A stretch of DNA of 64,000 nucleotides from Algibacter miyuki (GCF_042427745.1 NZ_JBHMFA010000001.1); one strand, 5' to 3'; counted from the stretch's first letter, positions 34,085-43,657 are shown. The notes: generated by a model from the letters alone, not told the origin. Numbers and translations: made by a program.

Positions 34085-36151
34085 TTAACTTATTGCCAAT
34101 CCATTTGTTACATTCTGTGTATCTGGATTAACAAATACTAATTTACCATCTTCACTTTCCGTCATTAAAATCATCCCTTCACTTTCAACGCCACGTAAAG
34201 CTCTTGGTGCTAAATTCACTAAAACGGTTACTTTTTTACCAACCACTTCTTCGGCAGTAAAACTTTCAGCAATACCCGAAACAATAGTTCGTACATCGAT
34301 ACCGGTATCTACTTTTAAAACTAAAAGTTTTTTTGCTTTCGGCATTTTTTCGGCTTCTAAAATAGTACCAACACGTAAATCTAGTTTGGTAAAATCATCA
34401 AAAGTAATAGTCTCTTTTTGCGGTTCTACAACTTTATTTGCTGCTTCGTTTGCTTTTTTACTCGCCGTTAATTTATCCAATTGTTTCTGGATGGTTTCAT
34501 CTTCAACCTTTGAGAATAACAACTCTGCTTCTCCAATTTTATGTCCCGCAGGAAGTAATACTTCTTTCGTTTTAATGGTATTCCATTCTGCTTCCGAAGT
34601 TAAATTGGCATGCAATAATATGTTTTTCAATTTTGTAGATGTAAACGGCAAAAACGGTTCACTTAAAGTCGCTAAAGCTGAAGCAATTTGAAGCGCCACA
34701 TACATAATGGTTTTAGTACGTTCCGCATCGACCTTAATTACTTTCCAAGGCTCAGCATCGGCCAAATATTTATTTCCTAAACGTGCTAAATTCATTAATT
34801 CTTGTCCCGCTTCTCTAAAACGGTAACGCTCAATAGAACTAGCAATAACATCTGGATATGCCTTTAAGGTTGCCAAAGTTTCTTGATCTATTTCTAATAA
34901 ATCGGAAGGTGTTGGCACAAATCCGTCGTAATATTTATTGGTTAAAACCACTACACGGTTAATAAAGTTTCCGAAAATAGCTACCAATTCGTTATTGTTT
35001 CTAGCTTGAAAATCTTTCCAAGTAAAATCGTTATCCTTAGTTTCTGGTGCATTTGCAGTTAAAACGTAACGCAAAACATCTTGCTGACCTGGGAAATCTT
35101 CTAAATATTCTGGCAACCAAACCGCCCAGTTTTTCGAAGTTGATAATTTATTGCCTTCTAAATTTAAAAATTCGTTGGCCGGTACATTTTCTGGTAAAAT
35201 ATAAGATCCTTCCGCTTTTAACATCGCTGGAAAAATAATACAGTGAAACACAATATTGTCTTTCCCTATAAAATGAACCATTTTTGTGTCTTTATCTTTC
35301 CAATACGGTTCCCAATCTTTACCTTCTCTTGCCGCCCATTCTTTGGTAGACGAGATATAACCGATTGGCGCATCGAACCAAACATAAAGTACTTTACCCT
35401 CGCCACCTTCGGCAGGTACAGGAATTCCCCAATCTAAATCGCGGGTTACAGCTCTTGGGCGTAAACCATCATCAATCCAAGATTTAACTTGTCCGTAAAC
35501 ATTAGGTTTCCAATCTTTTTTATGACCTACAAGAATCCATTCTTTTAAAAAGGCCTCATATCTATCTAACGGCAAAAACCAGTGTTTGGTTTGCTTTAAC
35601 GTTGGTACGTTTCCAGTAATTGCAGATTTTGGGTTTATTAAATCTGTTGCATTGTGGCTGGTTCCGCAGTTTTCACATTGGTCGCCATAACTTTCTTCGT
35701 TTCCACATTTTGGACAAGTTCCAACTACGAAACGATCGGCTAAAAACTGATTCGCTTTAGCATCATATAATTGTTCTGAAGTTTCTTCTATAAATTCCCC
35801 TTTATCATTTAAGGTTTTAAAAAATTCCGAAGCCGTTTCATGATGAATTTTAGCAGAGGTACGCGAATAGTTATCGTAAGTAATTCCAAAATCTTCAAAC
35901 GATTTTTTAATAATCGCATGATATTTATCTACCACATCTTGCGGTGTTACGCCTTCATTTTTCGCTTTAATCGTAATAGGCACACCATGTTCATCACTTC
36001 CGCCAATAAAAGCAACATCGTTTCCGGTTAATCTTAAATAGCGGGCATAAATATCTGCGGGCACGTAAACGCCGGCCAAATGCCCAATATGAATAGGACC
36101 GTTGGTGTATGGTAATGCCGCTGTAATAGTATATCGTTTTGGTGTGTTCAT
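34085..36151 (-). CDS. metG: Methionine--tRNA ligase
   Basis: A 688-aa class I synthetase. The HIGH motif is in PYTNGPIHIGHLAG. The zinc knuckle is CPKCGNEESYGDQCENCG, and the KMSKS loop appears as NKLSTSKNWAVW. The C-terminal ~110 residues form an EMAP-II/tRNA-binding OB fold (TFDDFTKLDLRVGTILEAEK, APRALRGVESEGMIL) that gives dimerisation and tRNA affinity. Ferritin lies 37 bp downstream. Confidence 0.98.
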   Translation of the reverse strand: MNTPKRYTITAALPYTNGPIHIGHLAGVYVPADIYARYLRLTGNDVAFIGGSDEHGVPITIKAKNEGVTPQDVVDKYHAIIKKSFEDFGITYDNYSRTSAKIHHETASEFFKTLNDKGEFIEETSEQLYDAKANQFLADRFVVGTCPKCGNEESYGDQCENCGTSHNATDLINPKSAITGNVPTLKQTKHWFLPLDRYEAFLKEWILVGHKKDWKPNVYGQVKSWIDDGLRPRAVTRDLDWGIPVPAEGGEGKVLYVWFDAPIGYISSTKEWAAREGKDWEPYWKDKDTKMVHFIGKDNIVFHCIIFPAMLKAEGSYILPENVPANEFLNLEGNKLSTSKNWAVWLPEYLEDFPGQQDVLRYVLTANAPETKDNDFTWKDFQARNNNELVAIFGNFINRVVVLTNKYYDGFVPTPSDLLEIDQETLATLKAYPDVIASSIERYRFREAGQELMNLARLGNKYLADAEPWKVIKVDAERTKTIMYVALQIASALATLSEPFLPFTSTKLKNILLHANLTSEAEWNTIKTKEVLLPAGHKIGEAELLFSKVEDETIQKQLDKLTASKKANEAANKVVEPQKETITFDDFTKLDLRVGTILEAEKMPKAKKLLVLKVDTGIDVRTIVSGIAESFTAEEVVGKKVTVLVNLAPRALRGVESEGMILMTESEDGKLVFVNPDTQNVTNGLAIS

Positions 36152-36316
36152 TCTATTATTATGATTAAAATTATTGGTTATTTCGAGTGTTTCAAGATTT
36201 AAAAATCATCTTAAAATTTCAATTTAATATCTAAAGACGTTAATATTTCACTCGGAGTAACACGTATTTTGAAGCCGTAAAAGTACACATTTTGCCTGCT
36301 ATTTAGAAAAAAAATG

Positions 36317-36324
36317 TACTTTTA
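36317..36324 (+). promoter_or_regulatory. -7-like promoter element of the LD-carboxypeptidase gene
   Basis: TACTTTTA differs from TAnnTTTG in the last base only and ends 5 bp before the ATG at 36329. It overlaps an alternative upstream ATG (36314) and argues for the downstream start. Confidence 0.35.
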
Positions 36325-36328
36325 CATT

Positions 36329-37342
36329 ATGACAAGAATTACACACATAACAATTTTAATTTGTGTTATTTTTTTCTTCGGAAAAACGACACTTACAGCA
36401 CAAGAAACAACGTTAACTAAACCAAGTACTTTGATACAACCTCCATATTTAAAAGCTGGCGATACGGTTGCCATTGTAGCGCCATCTGGTGTTGTAAAAA
36501 ATGGTATTGATGAAATTGAAAGCGCCAAAACCTTACTTAAAAGTTGGGGACTACATACCATTGTTGGTAAAAATGTATTTAACAAAGCCAACCATTTTGC
36601 AGGTACTGATGATGAACGTTGTACCGATTTCCAAAGCGCTTTAGACAATCCTACGGTTAGCGCTATTTGGTGTGCTCGTGGTGGTTATGGTACAGTTAGA
36701 ATTCTAGACAAACTCGATTACACAAAATTTAAACAACACCCAAAATGGCTTATTGGGTATAGCGATATTACAGGTTTACACAACCAATTTCATAATGAAG
36801 GTATAGAAAGCATCCACGGTATTATGTGCCTAAGTTTACCAAATGATTTAAATGAAATTAAAGAACCTATTGCTACTTTTAAAGCAGCCATTTTCGGAAA
36901 ACCTTTAAGTTATACTGTTGAAGGCTCTAAATACAACCGCACAGGGCAAGTTACAGCGCCTTTGGTTGGCGGTAATTTAACTTTATTACACACTATGTTA
37001 GGTTCCAAAACGAGTATTAATATCGATGGAAAAATTCTGTTTATTGAAGAAGTCGGCGAGTACAAATACCATATAGATCGCATGTTACAGAGTTTAAAAC
37101 GTGCTGGTTATTTTGATCATTGTGAAGGTGTCATTATTGGTGGCATTAGTAAAGTTAGAAAAAACACTACCGATTGGGGTACTAGCATTGAACAACTATT
37201 TCTTGATGCCTTAGCTGATTATGATTTCCCAATTGCTTTTAATATTCCTGCTGGTCACGAAAAAGATAATCGCGCACTAATTTTAGGTCGAACGATTGAT
37301 TTAAACGTTACTAAAGATAAATCAACAATAGTTTTTAAGTAA
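36329..37342 (+). CDS. LD-carboxypeptidase (peptidase S66)
   Basis: 337 aa from the ATG at 36329; an ATG five codons upstream overlaps the promoter. It has a signal peptide (ends LTAQE). S66 family: LKAGDTVAIVAPSG at the start of the domain, WCARGGYGTVRILDKLDY, the nucleophile Ser in IGYSDITGLHN, the Glu in FIEEVGEYKYHIDRML and the His in NIPAGHEKDNRAL. It cleaves the terminal D-Ala from muropeptide tetrapeptides (LdcA type) during wall recycling; the signal peptide suggests a periplasmic location here. It stands alone, upstream of a T9SS protein gene. Confidence 0.92.
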   Translation: MTRITHITILICVIFFFGKTTLTAQETTLTKPSTLIQPPYLKAGDTVAIVAPSGVVKNGIDEIESAKTLLKSWGLHTIVGKNVFNKANHFAGTDDERCTDFQSALDNPTVSAIWCARGGYGTVRILDKLDYTKFKQHPKWLIGYSDITGLHNQFHNEGIESIHGIMCLSLPNDLNEIKEPIATFKAAIFGKPLSYTVEGSKYNRTGQVTAPLVGGNLTLLHTMLGSKTSINIDGKILFIEEVGEYKYHIDRMLQSLKRAGYFDHCEGVIIGGISKVRKNTTDWGTSIEQLFLDALADYDFPIAFNIPAGHEKDNRALILGRTIDLNVTKDKSTIVFK

Positions 37343-37399
37343 AAAACCTGTTTAAAACACTAATGCTCAGCACCAAACTGGTTGGCTTTTATTATTGCA

Positions 37400-37417
37400 T
37401 ATTTTTGTCTAAATTTG
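37400..37417 (+). promoter_or_regulatory. Tandem -7 elements of the T9SS protein gene at 37443
   Basis: TATTTTTG (37400-37407) and TAAATTTG (37410-37417) both match TAnnTTTG, 10 bp apart, 26-36 bp ahead of the ATG. Confidence 0.5.
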
Positions 37418-37442
37418 CTTACAAAACAAAGTCATTCCTGAA

Positions 37443-39902
37443 ATGAAAAAAGCTATAGTATTCTTTTCATTAGTATTTATATTTAGTTTTGGGTTTAGTC
37501 AAACAAAAATAGCCAAATTAACTTTTGAAACCGATCCAACGGATACTGATCCTGCTATAACGGATATTTCTTATACCACAAGTGAACCAGAGTTTTTTGA
37601 TTACAGCGATGCTTCAAGACCTGAATACTTCTTCAGATCAACTAACAATATACCCGATGTAACTTTTAGTAAAACAAATGATTTAGGAGATTATTTTTTT
37701 GCTGTTCAGAATGCAACAAATGGCAACACCTCAATTGCGACACTATATCTTGAACAAATAAATATTGAAGGATATGAAAACCTTGAATTGAGAGTTTATT
37801 TAGCAGAAAGAGTTAATACAACACCTAGAGGATGGGATAATAACATTGGAGGAAATAATGATTACGTTCATTTTGATTATGATATAAATAGTAGCGGAAC
37901 TTTTAATCCATGTTTATGGATTGAATCTTCTGGAGTTTTTCCAAATGAAGATAATGCTATAGCACGTATAGATACTGATTTCGATGAAACTGGAGATGGA
38001 AGTACTATAGGAAACACTTTTAATCAATTTATCTCTCCTATTACTGGTACAGGTAATACTTTGGATATGGTTATTGATTTTAAACTTAATAACGACGACG
38101 AAGACATTGCTATAGATAACATTGAAATATGGGGAACACTAATACCAAGTTGCAGTAACACATCTATATGGAACGGCACAACATGGAGTAATGGCATTCC
38201 TGACATTACAACTATAGCTACCATAAACGGACCTTATACAACCAATACAAGTAATGGTAGTTTTTCAGCATGTAGCCTAACCGTTAATGACGATTTAATT
38301 ATTGAAGACGGTTATTATGTTGAAGTAGAAAACAATATTACTGTTACAGGTAACTTAATACTTAAGAATAATGGCACCCTAGTGCAAAATAATGATAGCG
38401 CCACATTTTCTAATTCTGGCGGCACCACTAGTTTCACAAGAAGCACGCATCCTTTAAACAACTGGTACGATTACACCTACTGGAGCTCCCCTATAAAAAA
38501 TTTAACTATTGCGGCAAGCCCATTAAAGCATACTAATAGGCGTTATTGGTTTGATGCAAATAACTATTTAGATCAATATACAGAAATTAATAACACAGAT
38601 ACGTTTGAGGTAATACAAGCAAGTGATGATATTGATGATAATGGAGATGATTGGCAATATGCCACAGACACCACCATAATGACTCCCGGGGTTGGTTTTG
38701 CTGCTATGCATTATATTTCGGGCTATACCGGAGTTCAACCTTACGATTATGAGTTTATTGGTGAGTTTAACAACGGTATTATTACTACGCCCATCTCACA
38801 CAACCCTTTAAACACCGGAGGACACTGGAACCTTATTGGTAACCCCTACCCAAGTGCTTTAGATTTTGATGCCTTTGTAACAAACAACCCAGGCGTTATA
38901 GAAGGTGCGGCTTATTTATGGTCACATTCCACACCTATTTCTGAGACAACCAGTGGAAATGAAAGTTTGAATTTTTCGCAAAACGACTATGTTATCATGA
39001 CTACTGGAAGCGGGAGTGTAAACAATAGCCCTGGAACGCTTCTGGAATATATACCGTCTGGTCAAAGCTTTTTTATAGCAGGAACCTCAAACGGCATCGT
39101 AACGTTTAATAATTCAATGCGAATTAAAAATGGTGCCAGTAATAGTCAATTTTTTAAAAATTCAAATGCAAAAAACAATAATGTAGTCCAGCCTGATTCA
39201 AACAAATTATGGATTAATTTAACTTCAGATAATGGCATATTTAATCAGGTATTAATAGCTTATGTCAACGGGGCTACCGATAATTATGATGGAATGGTTT
39301 ATGATGCACCAAGAAACCTATCGAGTGGTGTAGCTTCAATTATCTATACTCTTATAGAGGATAAAAATGATAAAAAATTCGCAATACAAGGCAAAAGTCC
39401 GAGCAGTATTACTGAGGAAGAAATAATTACCTTAGGCTTTTTAACTTCAATAGAATCTGCTACTACTTACACTTTATCCATAGAAAAAATCGAAGGAGAA
39501 TTCTTAACAGGGCGCAATGTATATCTAAAAGATAATTTACTCAATACGTTTCATGATTTATCTGTAAGTGAGTATAATTTTACTTCAGAAACTGGAGAGT
39601 TTAATAATCGTTTTGAAATTGTATTTAATAATCAAACTTCTTTGTCTGCAAATACGCATACTACCGTAGATGATAATACCATTAAAATAGTCCATCTTGG
39701 CAATAAACAATTTAGCTTCACCACTTCAAACGGCTTAACAATAAACCATATTGATCTTTTTGACTTATATGGCAGAAAGATATATCGTTTTAACGAAATA
39801 AGTGAAACTTACTCTTTTCAACTATTAAACAATGCGCCGTACATTGCTAAAATTACACTTTCGGATAACTCAATAAAAACTAGAAAAATTGTTATTCATT
39901 AA
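37443..39902 (+). CDS. T9SS-sorted surface protein
   Basis: An 819-aa protein with a signal peptide (ends FGFSQ). The N-terminal ~235 residues look like a carbohydrate-binding or jelly-roll domain (LYLEQINIEGYENLELRVYLAE, NDDEDIAIDNIEIWG). Then comes a module also found in the 58515 gene: WNGTTWSNGIPD, ACSLTVND, YYVEVENNITV (about 240-300), YWSSPI (about 344), IGNPYPSALDFDAF (about 464), and GEFNNRFEIVF. It ends in a T9SS type A tail (HIDLFDLYGRKIYRF...TRKIVIH). Export and surface attachment through T9SS are inferred from the tail. Adhesion or matrix binding is possible; no enzyme motif is seen. It has its own promoter. Confidence 0.82.
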   Translation: MKKAIVFFSLVFIFSFGFSQTKIAKLTFETDPTDTDPAITDISYTTSEPEFFDYSDASRPEYFFRSTNNIPDVTFSKTNDLGDYFFAVQNATNGNTSIATLYLEQINIEGYENLELRVYLAERVNTTPRGWDNNIGGNNDYVHFDYDINSSGTFNPCLWIESSGVFPNEDNAIARIDTDFDETGDGSTIGNTFNQFISPITGTGNTLDMVIDFKLNNDDEDIAIDNIEIWGTLIPSCSNTSIWNGTTWSNGIPDITTIATINGPYTTNTSNGSFSACSLTVNDDLIIEDGYYVEVENNITVTGNLILKNNGTLVQNNDSATFSNSGGTTSFTRSTHPLNNWYDYTYWSSPIKNLTIAASPLKHTNRRYWFDANNYLDQYTEINNTDTFEVIQASDDIDDNGDDWQYATDTTIMTPGVGFAAMHYISGYTGVQPYDYEFIGEFNNGIITTPISHNPLNTGGHWNLIGNPYPSALDFDAFVTNNPGVIEGAAYLWSHSTPISETTSGNESLNFSQNDYVIMTTGSGSVNNSPGTLLEYIPSGQSFFIAGTSNGIVTFNNSMRIKNGASNSQFFKNSNAKNNNVVQPDSNKLWINLTSDNGIFNQVLIAYVNGATDNYDGMVYDAPRNLSSGVASIIYTLIEDKNDKKFAIQGKSPSSITEEEIITLGFLTSIESATTYTLSIEKIEGEFLTGRNVYLKDNLLNTFHDLSVSEYNFTSETGEFNNRFEIVFNNQTSLSANTHTTVDDNTIKIVHLGNKQFSFTTSNGLTINHIDLFDLYGRKIYRFNEISETYSFQLLNNAPYIAKITLSDNSIKTRKIVIH

Positions 39903-39985
39903 CATATTTTAGCTGTTTTTTTCTTACCTATAATTTCATTTATACATTTTATCGATAAAAAAACGTGTTTTACCTCTAATCGCTC

Positions 39986-39993
39986 TATATTTG
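39986..39993 (+). promoter_or_regulatory. -7 promoter element of the SGNH/DNRLRE protein gene
   Basis: TATATTTG matches TAnnTTTG, 35 bp ahead of the ATG at 40028. Confidence 0.55.
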
Positions 39994-40027
39994 TTTTCCT
40001 ACAGAAAAACTATATAGCTCTACATTT

Positions 40028-41659
40028 ATGAAACAAAAATACTCTTTATTAAAAACACTATTCATCATTTGTTTATTTCTAACGCAAGTCTATGCATTTG
40101 CTCAACGGGATGTTTACCTAGTTATCGGACAATCTAATGCCGCAGGACGTGGCGCTATAGAAGCCCAAGATATGGCTCCGCTAAACGGTGTAGATTTATA
40201 TAATGGCACAAGTTGGGAAACAGCTATAAACACAAGTGCTGCAGATGGCGGAATGAATAGGTATTCTACCGTACAAAAAGAAGCACAAGACCAAGGATTA
40301 AATTTTTCTTATACATTTGGAAAAACAGTAAGTGCTGTTTCTGAAAATCAAATAGGCTTAGTAGTAAACGCTATTGGAGGTACTAGCATTGACTCGTGGT
40401 TACCAACCACAGGTGCTGGTTATTATGAAGCTGCAATAACAAGGATAAATGAAGCCCTAGCTTTAGGAGGATCAACCCTTAAAGGTATATTATGGCACCA
40501 AGGTGAAGCGAGTAGAAATGATTCAGATTATTTAGATACGCTAGAAAGTTTAATTACAAGTTTAAGAACAGATTTAGGCATCCCTAATCTACCCGTAATT
40601 GTAGGACAAATTAGTAAACAAAGAACCGACAACGATACATTTAATGCCAATATAAAAACAATCACCGACCCTTTAAATGTAAGCAACTATATCCCTTATA
40701 CAGATTATGTAACAACCGATGGATTAAGTACTTCAGACAGAACACATTTTATTTCTAACTCGCAACGTGTTTTAGGCTACCGTTATGCTGCAAAAATTTT
40801 AGAAATGATATATGGTTTTCCCTATGTACAAAACGAAATTGTTCCTATTAGTGAAGATGCTTTTGTGCGCGGAGGAACAAGCGCAGATATCGTACAACAA
40901 ACCATAGATAGCGAATATATACGTATAAAAGAAACAAGCCCTATTGGAAATAACACCCGAAGAGGCTTGGTTAAATTTGATATTAGTTCTATAACAAGCA
41001 CAACAGACCGATTAATAATAGACACTACTTTAATTATTAATGCAGATCTTACGGATAGTGACAGTAGCGACGACAAAGAAGCTATGAATATTAATTTTTA
41101 CAACATTGATACCAACTGGACCGAAAGCACAGTCACTTTTAACAATGCTCCCAATTTCACAAACCTAATTAGTTCTGGTAATTCTAATTTTTATATCGAA
41201 GGCCTACGCCAGCGTGGAGCAGACATAACAGATTATATTAAAGACCAATATGCCTTAGGCACAACTACCGTTGCTTTAGGTTTACAATCTACATCAAATG
41301 ATGGTACGGCACAATTAAAATTTATTACTAAAGAAGACAGCGCAACACCATCAACCGCATCTTACTTAGTAGTAAGCTATATTAACACCTCTTCAACTCT
41401 AGGCAGTAATACCCAAAACAACAAACTAGACCAATTTAAAGTATCATACACCAACCCCGTAAATGACAACATGTTAATAAGCAGTCAATTTATAATGAAT
41501 GAAATTAACTTATATAGCATTACCGGTAAACTTCTAAAAAAACAAGAAATCCATAACACATCAGCCACAGTCAATACTTCTAATTTAGTTAGCGGTGCTT
41601 ACATTATGTCTATAACAAGTGAAAATGAAATGATTTCGAAATTAATTTTAAAAAAATAA
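40028..41659 (+). CDS. Sialate O-acetylesterase-like SGNH hydrolase with DNRLRE domain and T9SS tail
   Basis: A 543-aa protein with a signal peptide (ends VYAFAQ). The catalytic domain (about 27-255) belongs to the SASA/DUF303 group: Ser in VYLVIGQSNAAGRG, GGTSIDSW, WHQGEASRND, and Asp-x-x-His in DRTHFISNS. A DNRLRE/CBM96-like beta domain follows at about 275-455 (DAFVRGGTSAD, RRGLVKFDISSI, WTESTVTFNNAP, SYLVVSY). It ends in a T9SS tail (INLYSITGKLLKKQ...SGAYIMSI...KLILKK). It probably removes acetyl groups from an algal or animal polysaccharide outside the cell. No other polysaccharide-utilisation genes (SusCD pair, sulfatase, lyase) are beside it, so its substrate cannot be read from context. 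Confidence 0.85.
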   Translation: MKQKYSLLKTLFIICLFLTQVYAFAQRDVYLVIGQSNAAGRGAIEAQDMAPLNGVDLYNGTSWETAINTSAADGGMNRYSTVQKEAQDQGLNFSYTFGKTVSAVSENQIGLVVNAIGGTSIDSWLPTTGAGYYEAAITRINEALALGGSTLKGILWHQGEASRNDSDYLDTLESLITSLRTDLGIPNLPVIVGQISKQRTDNDTFNANIKTITDPLNVSNYIPYTDYVTTDGLSTSDRTHFISNSQRVLGYRYAAKILEMIYGFPYVQNEIVPISEDAFVRGGTSADIVQQTIDSEYIRIKETSPIGNNTRRGLVKFDISSITSTTDRLIIDTTLIINADLTDSDSSDDKEAMNINFYNIDTNWTESTVTFNNAPNFTNLISSGNSNFYIEGLRQRGADITDYIKDQYALGTTTVALGLQSTSNDGTAQLKFITKEDSATPSTASYLVVSYINTSSTLGSNTQNNKLDQFKVSYTNPVNDNMLISSQFIMNEINLYSITGKLLKKQEIHNTSATVNTSNLVSGAYIMSITSENEMISKLILKK

Positions 41660-41838
41660 CTCGTTTTAAAAGATAATAGCTACTCAAAATAAATTTACAA
41701 AATTTCATATAATAATGGTGTAAAGGTTAATTTTAACGTTAATAAAGAGCAATCAACTATTATTTTTAGAGAATAAATATAATATGTTGTATTTTAGTAA
41801 CTTAATCTTAAGTTAAAAATCAATCAATTACTCTCCAA

Positions 41839-42072
41839 ATGAAAAAACTATTACTATTAAGTGTAGCAGCAATGCTTTTATTTTCTGTAAACGTAAATGC
41901 AGATACTGTAAACCCTAATTTAAACCTTTTAAATCCTGATGTTCGTAAATGTCTTATTGAAGCATCTAAAAGTGAAGGTTGGAAATTAGAAGCTGTTTAC
42001 ACGGACAAAGAAGAAAACCTTGTTATGGTTTTCGGAAAAGGCAATGAAACTAAGACTTACAAAACAAAATAA
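41839..42072 (+). CDS. Small exported protein of unknown function
   Basis: 77 aa: a clear signal peptide (LLLLSVAAMLLFSVNVNADT) and a mature part of about 55 residues with one Cys (VRKCLIEASKSEGWKLEAVY). It ends in a short lysine-rich tail. No family recognised. It has a strong terminator 40 bp downstream and stands as a monocistronic unit. Confidence 0.75.
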   Translation: MKKLLLLSVAAMLLFSVNVNADTVNPNLNLLNPDVRKCLIEASKSEGWKLEAVYTDKEENLVMVFGKGNETKTYKTK

Positions 42073-42111
42073 GTAATAAATACTGCTTTTTATAGTCTTA
42101 TAAAAAATTTA

Positions 42112-42150
42112 AAAACCAACTGTAACGGCTTGTTACAGTTGGTTTTTTTT
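42112..42150. terminator. Bidirectional terminator
   Basis: A perfect 15-bp stem (AAAACCAACTGTAAC at 42112-42126 with 42132-42146) with a 5-nt loop, T run on the right and A run on the left. It serves the 77-aa gene and the convergent DUF1569 pseudogene. Confidence 0.92.
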
Positions 42151-42158
42151 ATTGTTTA

Positions 42159-42617
42159 TTACATACCAAATTGATTTAAATGGTGGTCTAGATGCTTATA
42201 AAACATGGTATTCCATTCCTTTTTAGTCAAATCCCCAAAAGAATGCGACGCTTTATTATCAAAATGATTTGCACCTAATTGTTGCGTCTGATTAATAAAA
42301 TCTACCAATCGTTTTTTCTCTAAGTCGAAATTTTTAGCATCGGTGATTAAAAATTAGGGAGCTGTTCGGCTATTCTTTTTATAAGGCTTATCGCTAACTA
42401 CTATAGGCTTTACAACCGTTTTAAGCATCCAACGTTTAAAAGCATTCGGTCTAGGGTGTATATTATCGTAAACCATTTCGTAAGTTACATTACAGTGCGC
42501 CAACATTTGATCAACACTCATTTTACCCCATAAAGGTTTCGCTTCGGTATTTAGTTTGTTTATTCTAGCAACAACACTTTCCGTGTCTGCCGAATCGAAC
42601 ATGTTTTTCATTTTCAA
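42159..42617 (-). pseudogene. DUF1569-type gene split by one in-frame nonsense codon
   Basis: The reading frame from the ATG at 42617 gives 87 residues (MFDSADTESVVARIN, PLWGKMSVDQMLAHCNVTYEM, SDKPYKKNSRTAP) and then meets TAA at 42356-42354. The same frame continues without further stops for another 64 codons (FLITDAKNFDLEKKRL, SHSFGDLTKKEWNTMFYKHL, DHHLNQFGM) to a proper TAA at 42161-42159. Full length would be about 152 aa, the usual size of DinB-like DUF1569 proteins, and the His residues of the metal site in HLDHHL fall after the break. A single C-to-T change (CAA to TAA) explains it. The product is probably inactive unless the stop is read through or is a sequencing error. Confidence 0.85.
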
Positions 42618-42715
42618 ATAGCTTTAAAAGTTTAACGCATTAAAGTTATCACTTATCAAACTCAGAACCAAACATTTGCACCCTAAAAAAGATAAAAAAC
42701 CAAGACTTTTAACAC

Positions 42716-43492
42716 CTAGAATCCTCGTTCTTTTTGTATCTGTTCGTAGGCCGCTTGTACTTGTCTGAACTTTTCTTCAGCACCTTGCTGGTGTTCTTTA
42801 CCTAAATGAATAACCTTATCTGGGTGATATTTTTTAGCCATATTACGATACGCTTTTTTAATATCGCTTACCTCAGCATCTTTAGTAATTTCGAGCACTT
42901 TGTAAGCATTGTCGCTACTGTTGTAAAACATCGCTTTTATACTTTCGTAATCGCGCGAACTGATACCTAAATAGCTGGCAATGGTATTAATTTGGCTCAC
43001 TTCATCTTCGGTTACCATACCGTCGGCTTTAGCGATACCAAATAGAAAGTGCATAAGTTGCAAACGCGACGGATGATCCATCATTTGCCTGATTTGCAAA
43101 CACACTTGACGGGTTGAAATATTGTTTTGCTTATTGATGTTTTTAAAGAGTGCAAACGCATTATTTGCACGTTCTTTACCATACATATTTACAAATTGCT
43201 GACGTACAAAATCGAGTTCGCGTTGATCCTGCTTACCATCGGCTTTGATCACGATGGACGACAAGATAAGCAAACTGACTTCGAAATCGCCCGATTGGGT
43301 TTGCGGGCGTTGTTGTGTTCGGCCGCCATACGTGGTGCGACCTTGTTGTGGTTGCCCTTGATTTAGAAAGGGACTTTTTTTCCCGTCGGAAAGTGCATCT
43401 ACTACACTTCCTAAGGCTAAACCTATTATGGCACCTATTGGCCCACCGAAAGACCAACCTAAAGAGGCGCCTATCCATTTTGTAAAACTCAT
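42716..43492 (-). CDS. TerB-DnaJ co-chaperone (DjlA-like)
   Basis: A 258-aa protein. The N-terminus (SLGWSFGGPIGAIIGLALGSVVDAL) is a glycine-rich hydrophobic segment that may insert in the membrane. A TerB-like helical domain spans about 68-185 (LLILSSIVIKADGKQDQRELDFV, AKADGMVTEDEVSQIN). The C-terminal J domain (about 193-258) keeps the HPD motif (KKYHPDKVIHLG) that stimulates DnaK ATPase. This is the DjlA arrangement. It stands alone; copy B of the dispersed repeat lies upstream of it. Confidence 0.9.
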   Translation of the reverse strand: MSFTKWIGASLGWSFGGPIGAIIGLALGSVVDALSDGKKSPFLNQGQPQQGRTTYGGRTQQRPQTQSGDFEVSLLILSSIVIKADGKQDQRELDFVRQQFVNMYGKERANNAFALFKNINKQNNISTRQVCLQIRQMMDHPSRLQLMHFLFGIAKADGMVTEDEVSQINTIASYLGISSRDYESIKAMFYNSSDNAYKVLEITKDAEVSDIKKAYRNMAKKYHPDKVIHLGKEHQQGAEEKFRQVQAAYEQIQKERGF

Positions 43493-43568
43493 GTGTTATT
43501 TTTTTTCTGCTTCAAATATACTATTGTTAGTTGACTTTTTAGGTGTTTTGTTACATTAGCGGAGGTTT

Positions 43569-43657
43569 GCGTTAAGGATTGTAGCGGATAGCCCACAGCC
43601 CGACGTAGGAGGTGCGAGGACTTGTAGCGAAAAGCCTGACCCGCAGGGAAACGCCCA
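43569..43657. repeat. GC-rich dispersed repeat, copy B
   Basis: Matches 12631-12720 in the same orientation (about 62 of the first 73 positions). It starts GCGTTAAGGATTG and ends AACGCCCA. The longest identical blocks are around AGCCCACAGCC and GTGCGAGGACTTGTAGCG. Copy B lies in the intergenic region between the divergent TerB-DnaJ and bacilliredoxin genes, upstream of both, whereas copy A lies after a stop codon. Position relative to genes is therefore not fixed. Confidence 0.75.

Noticed and set aside
42354..42617. A normal 87-aa DUF1569 protein
   Set aside because: The same frame continues with family-like sequence after the stop codon, so an interrupted gene explains it better.
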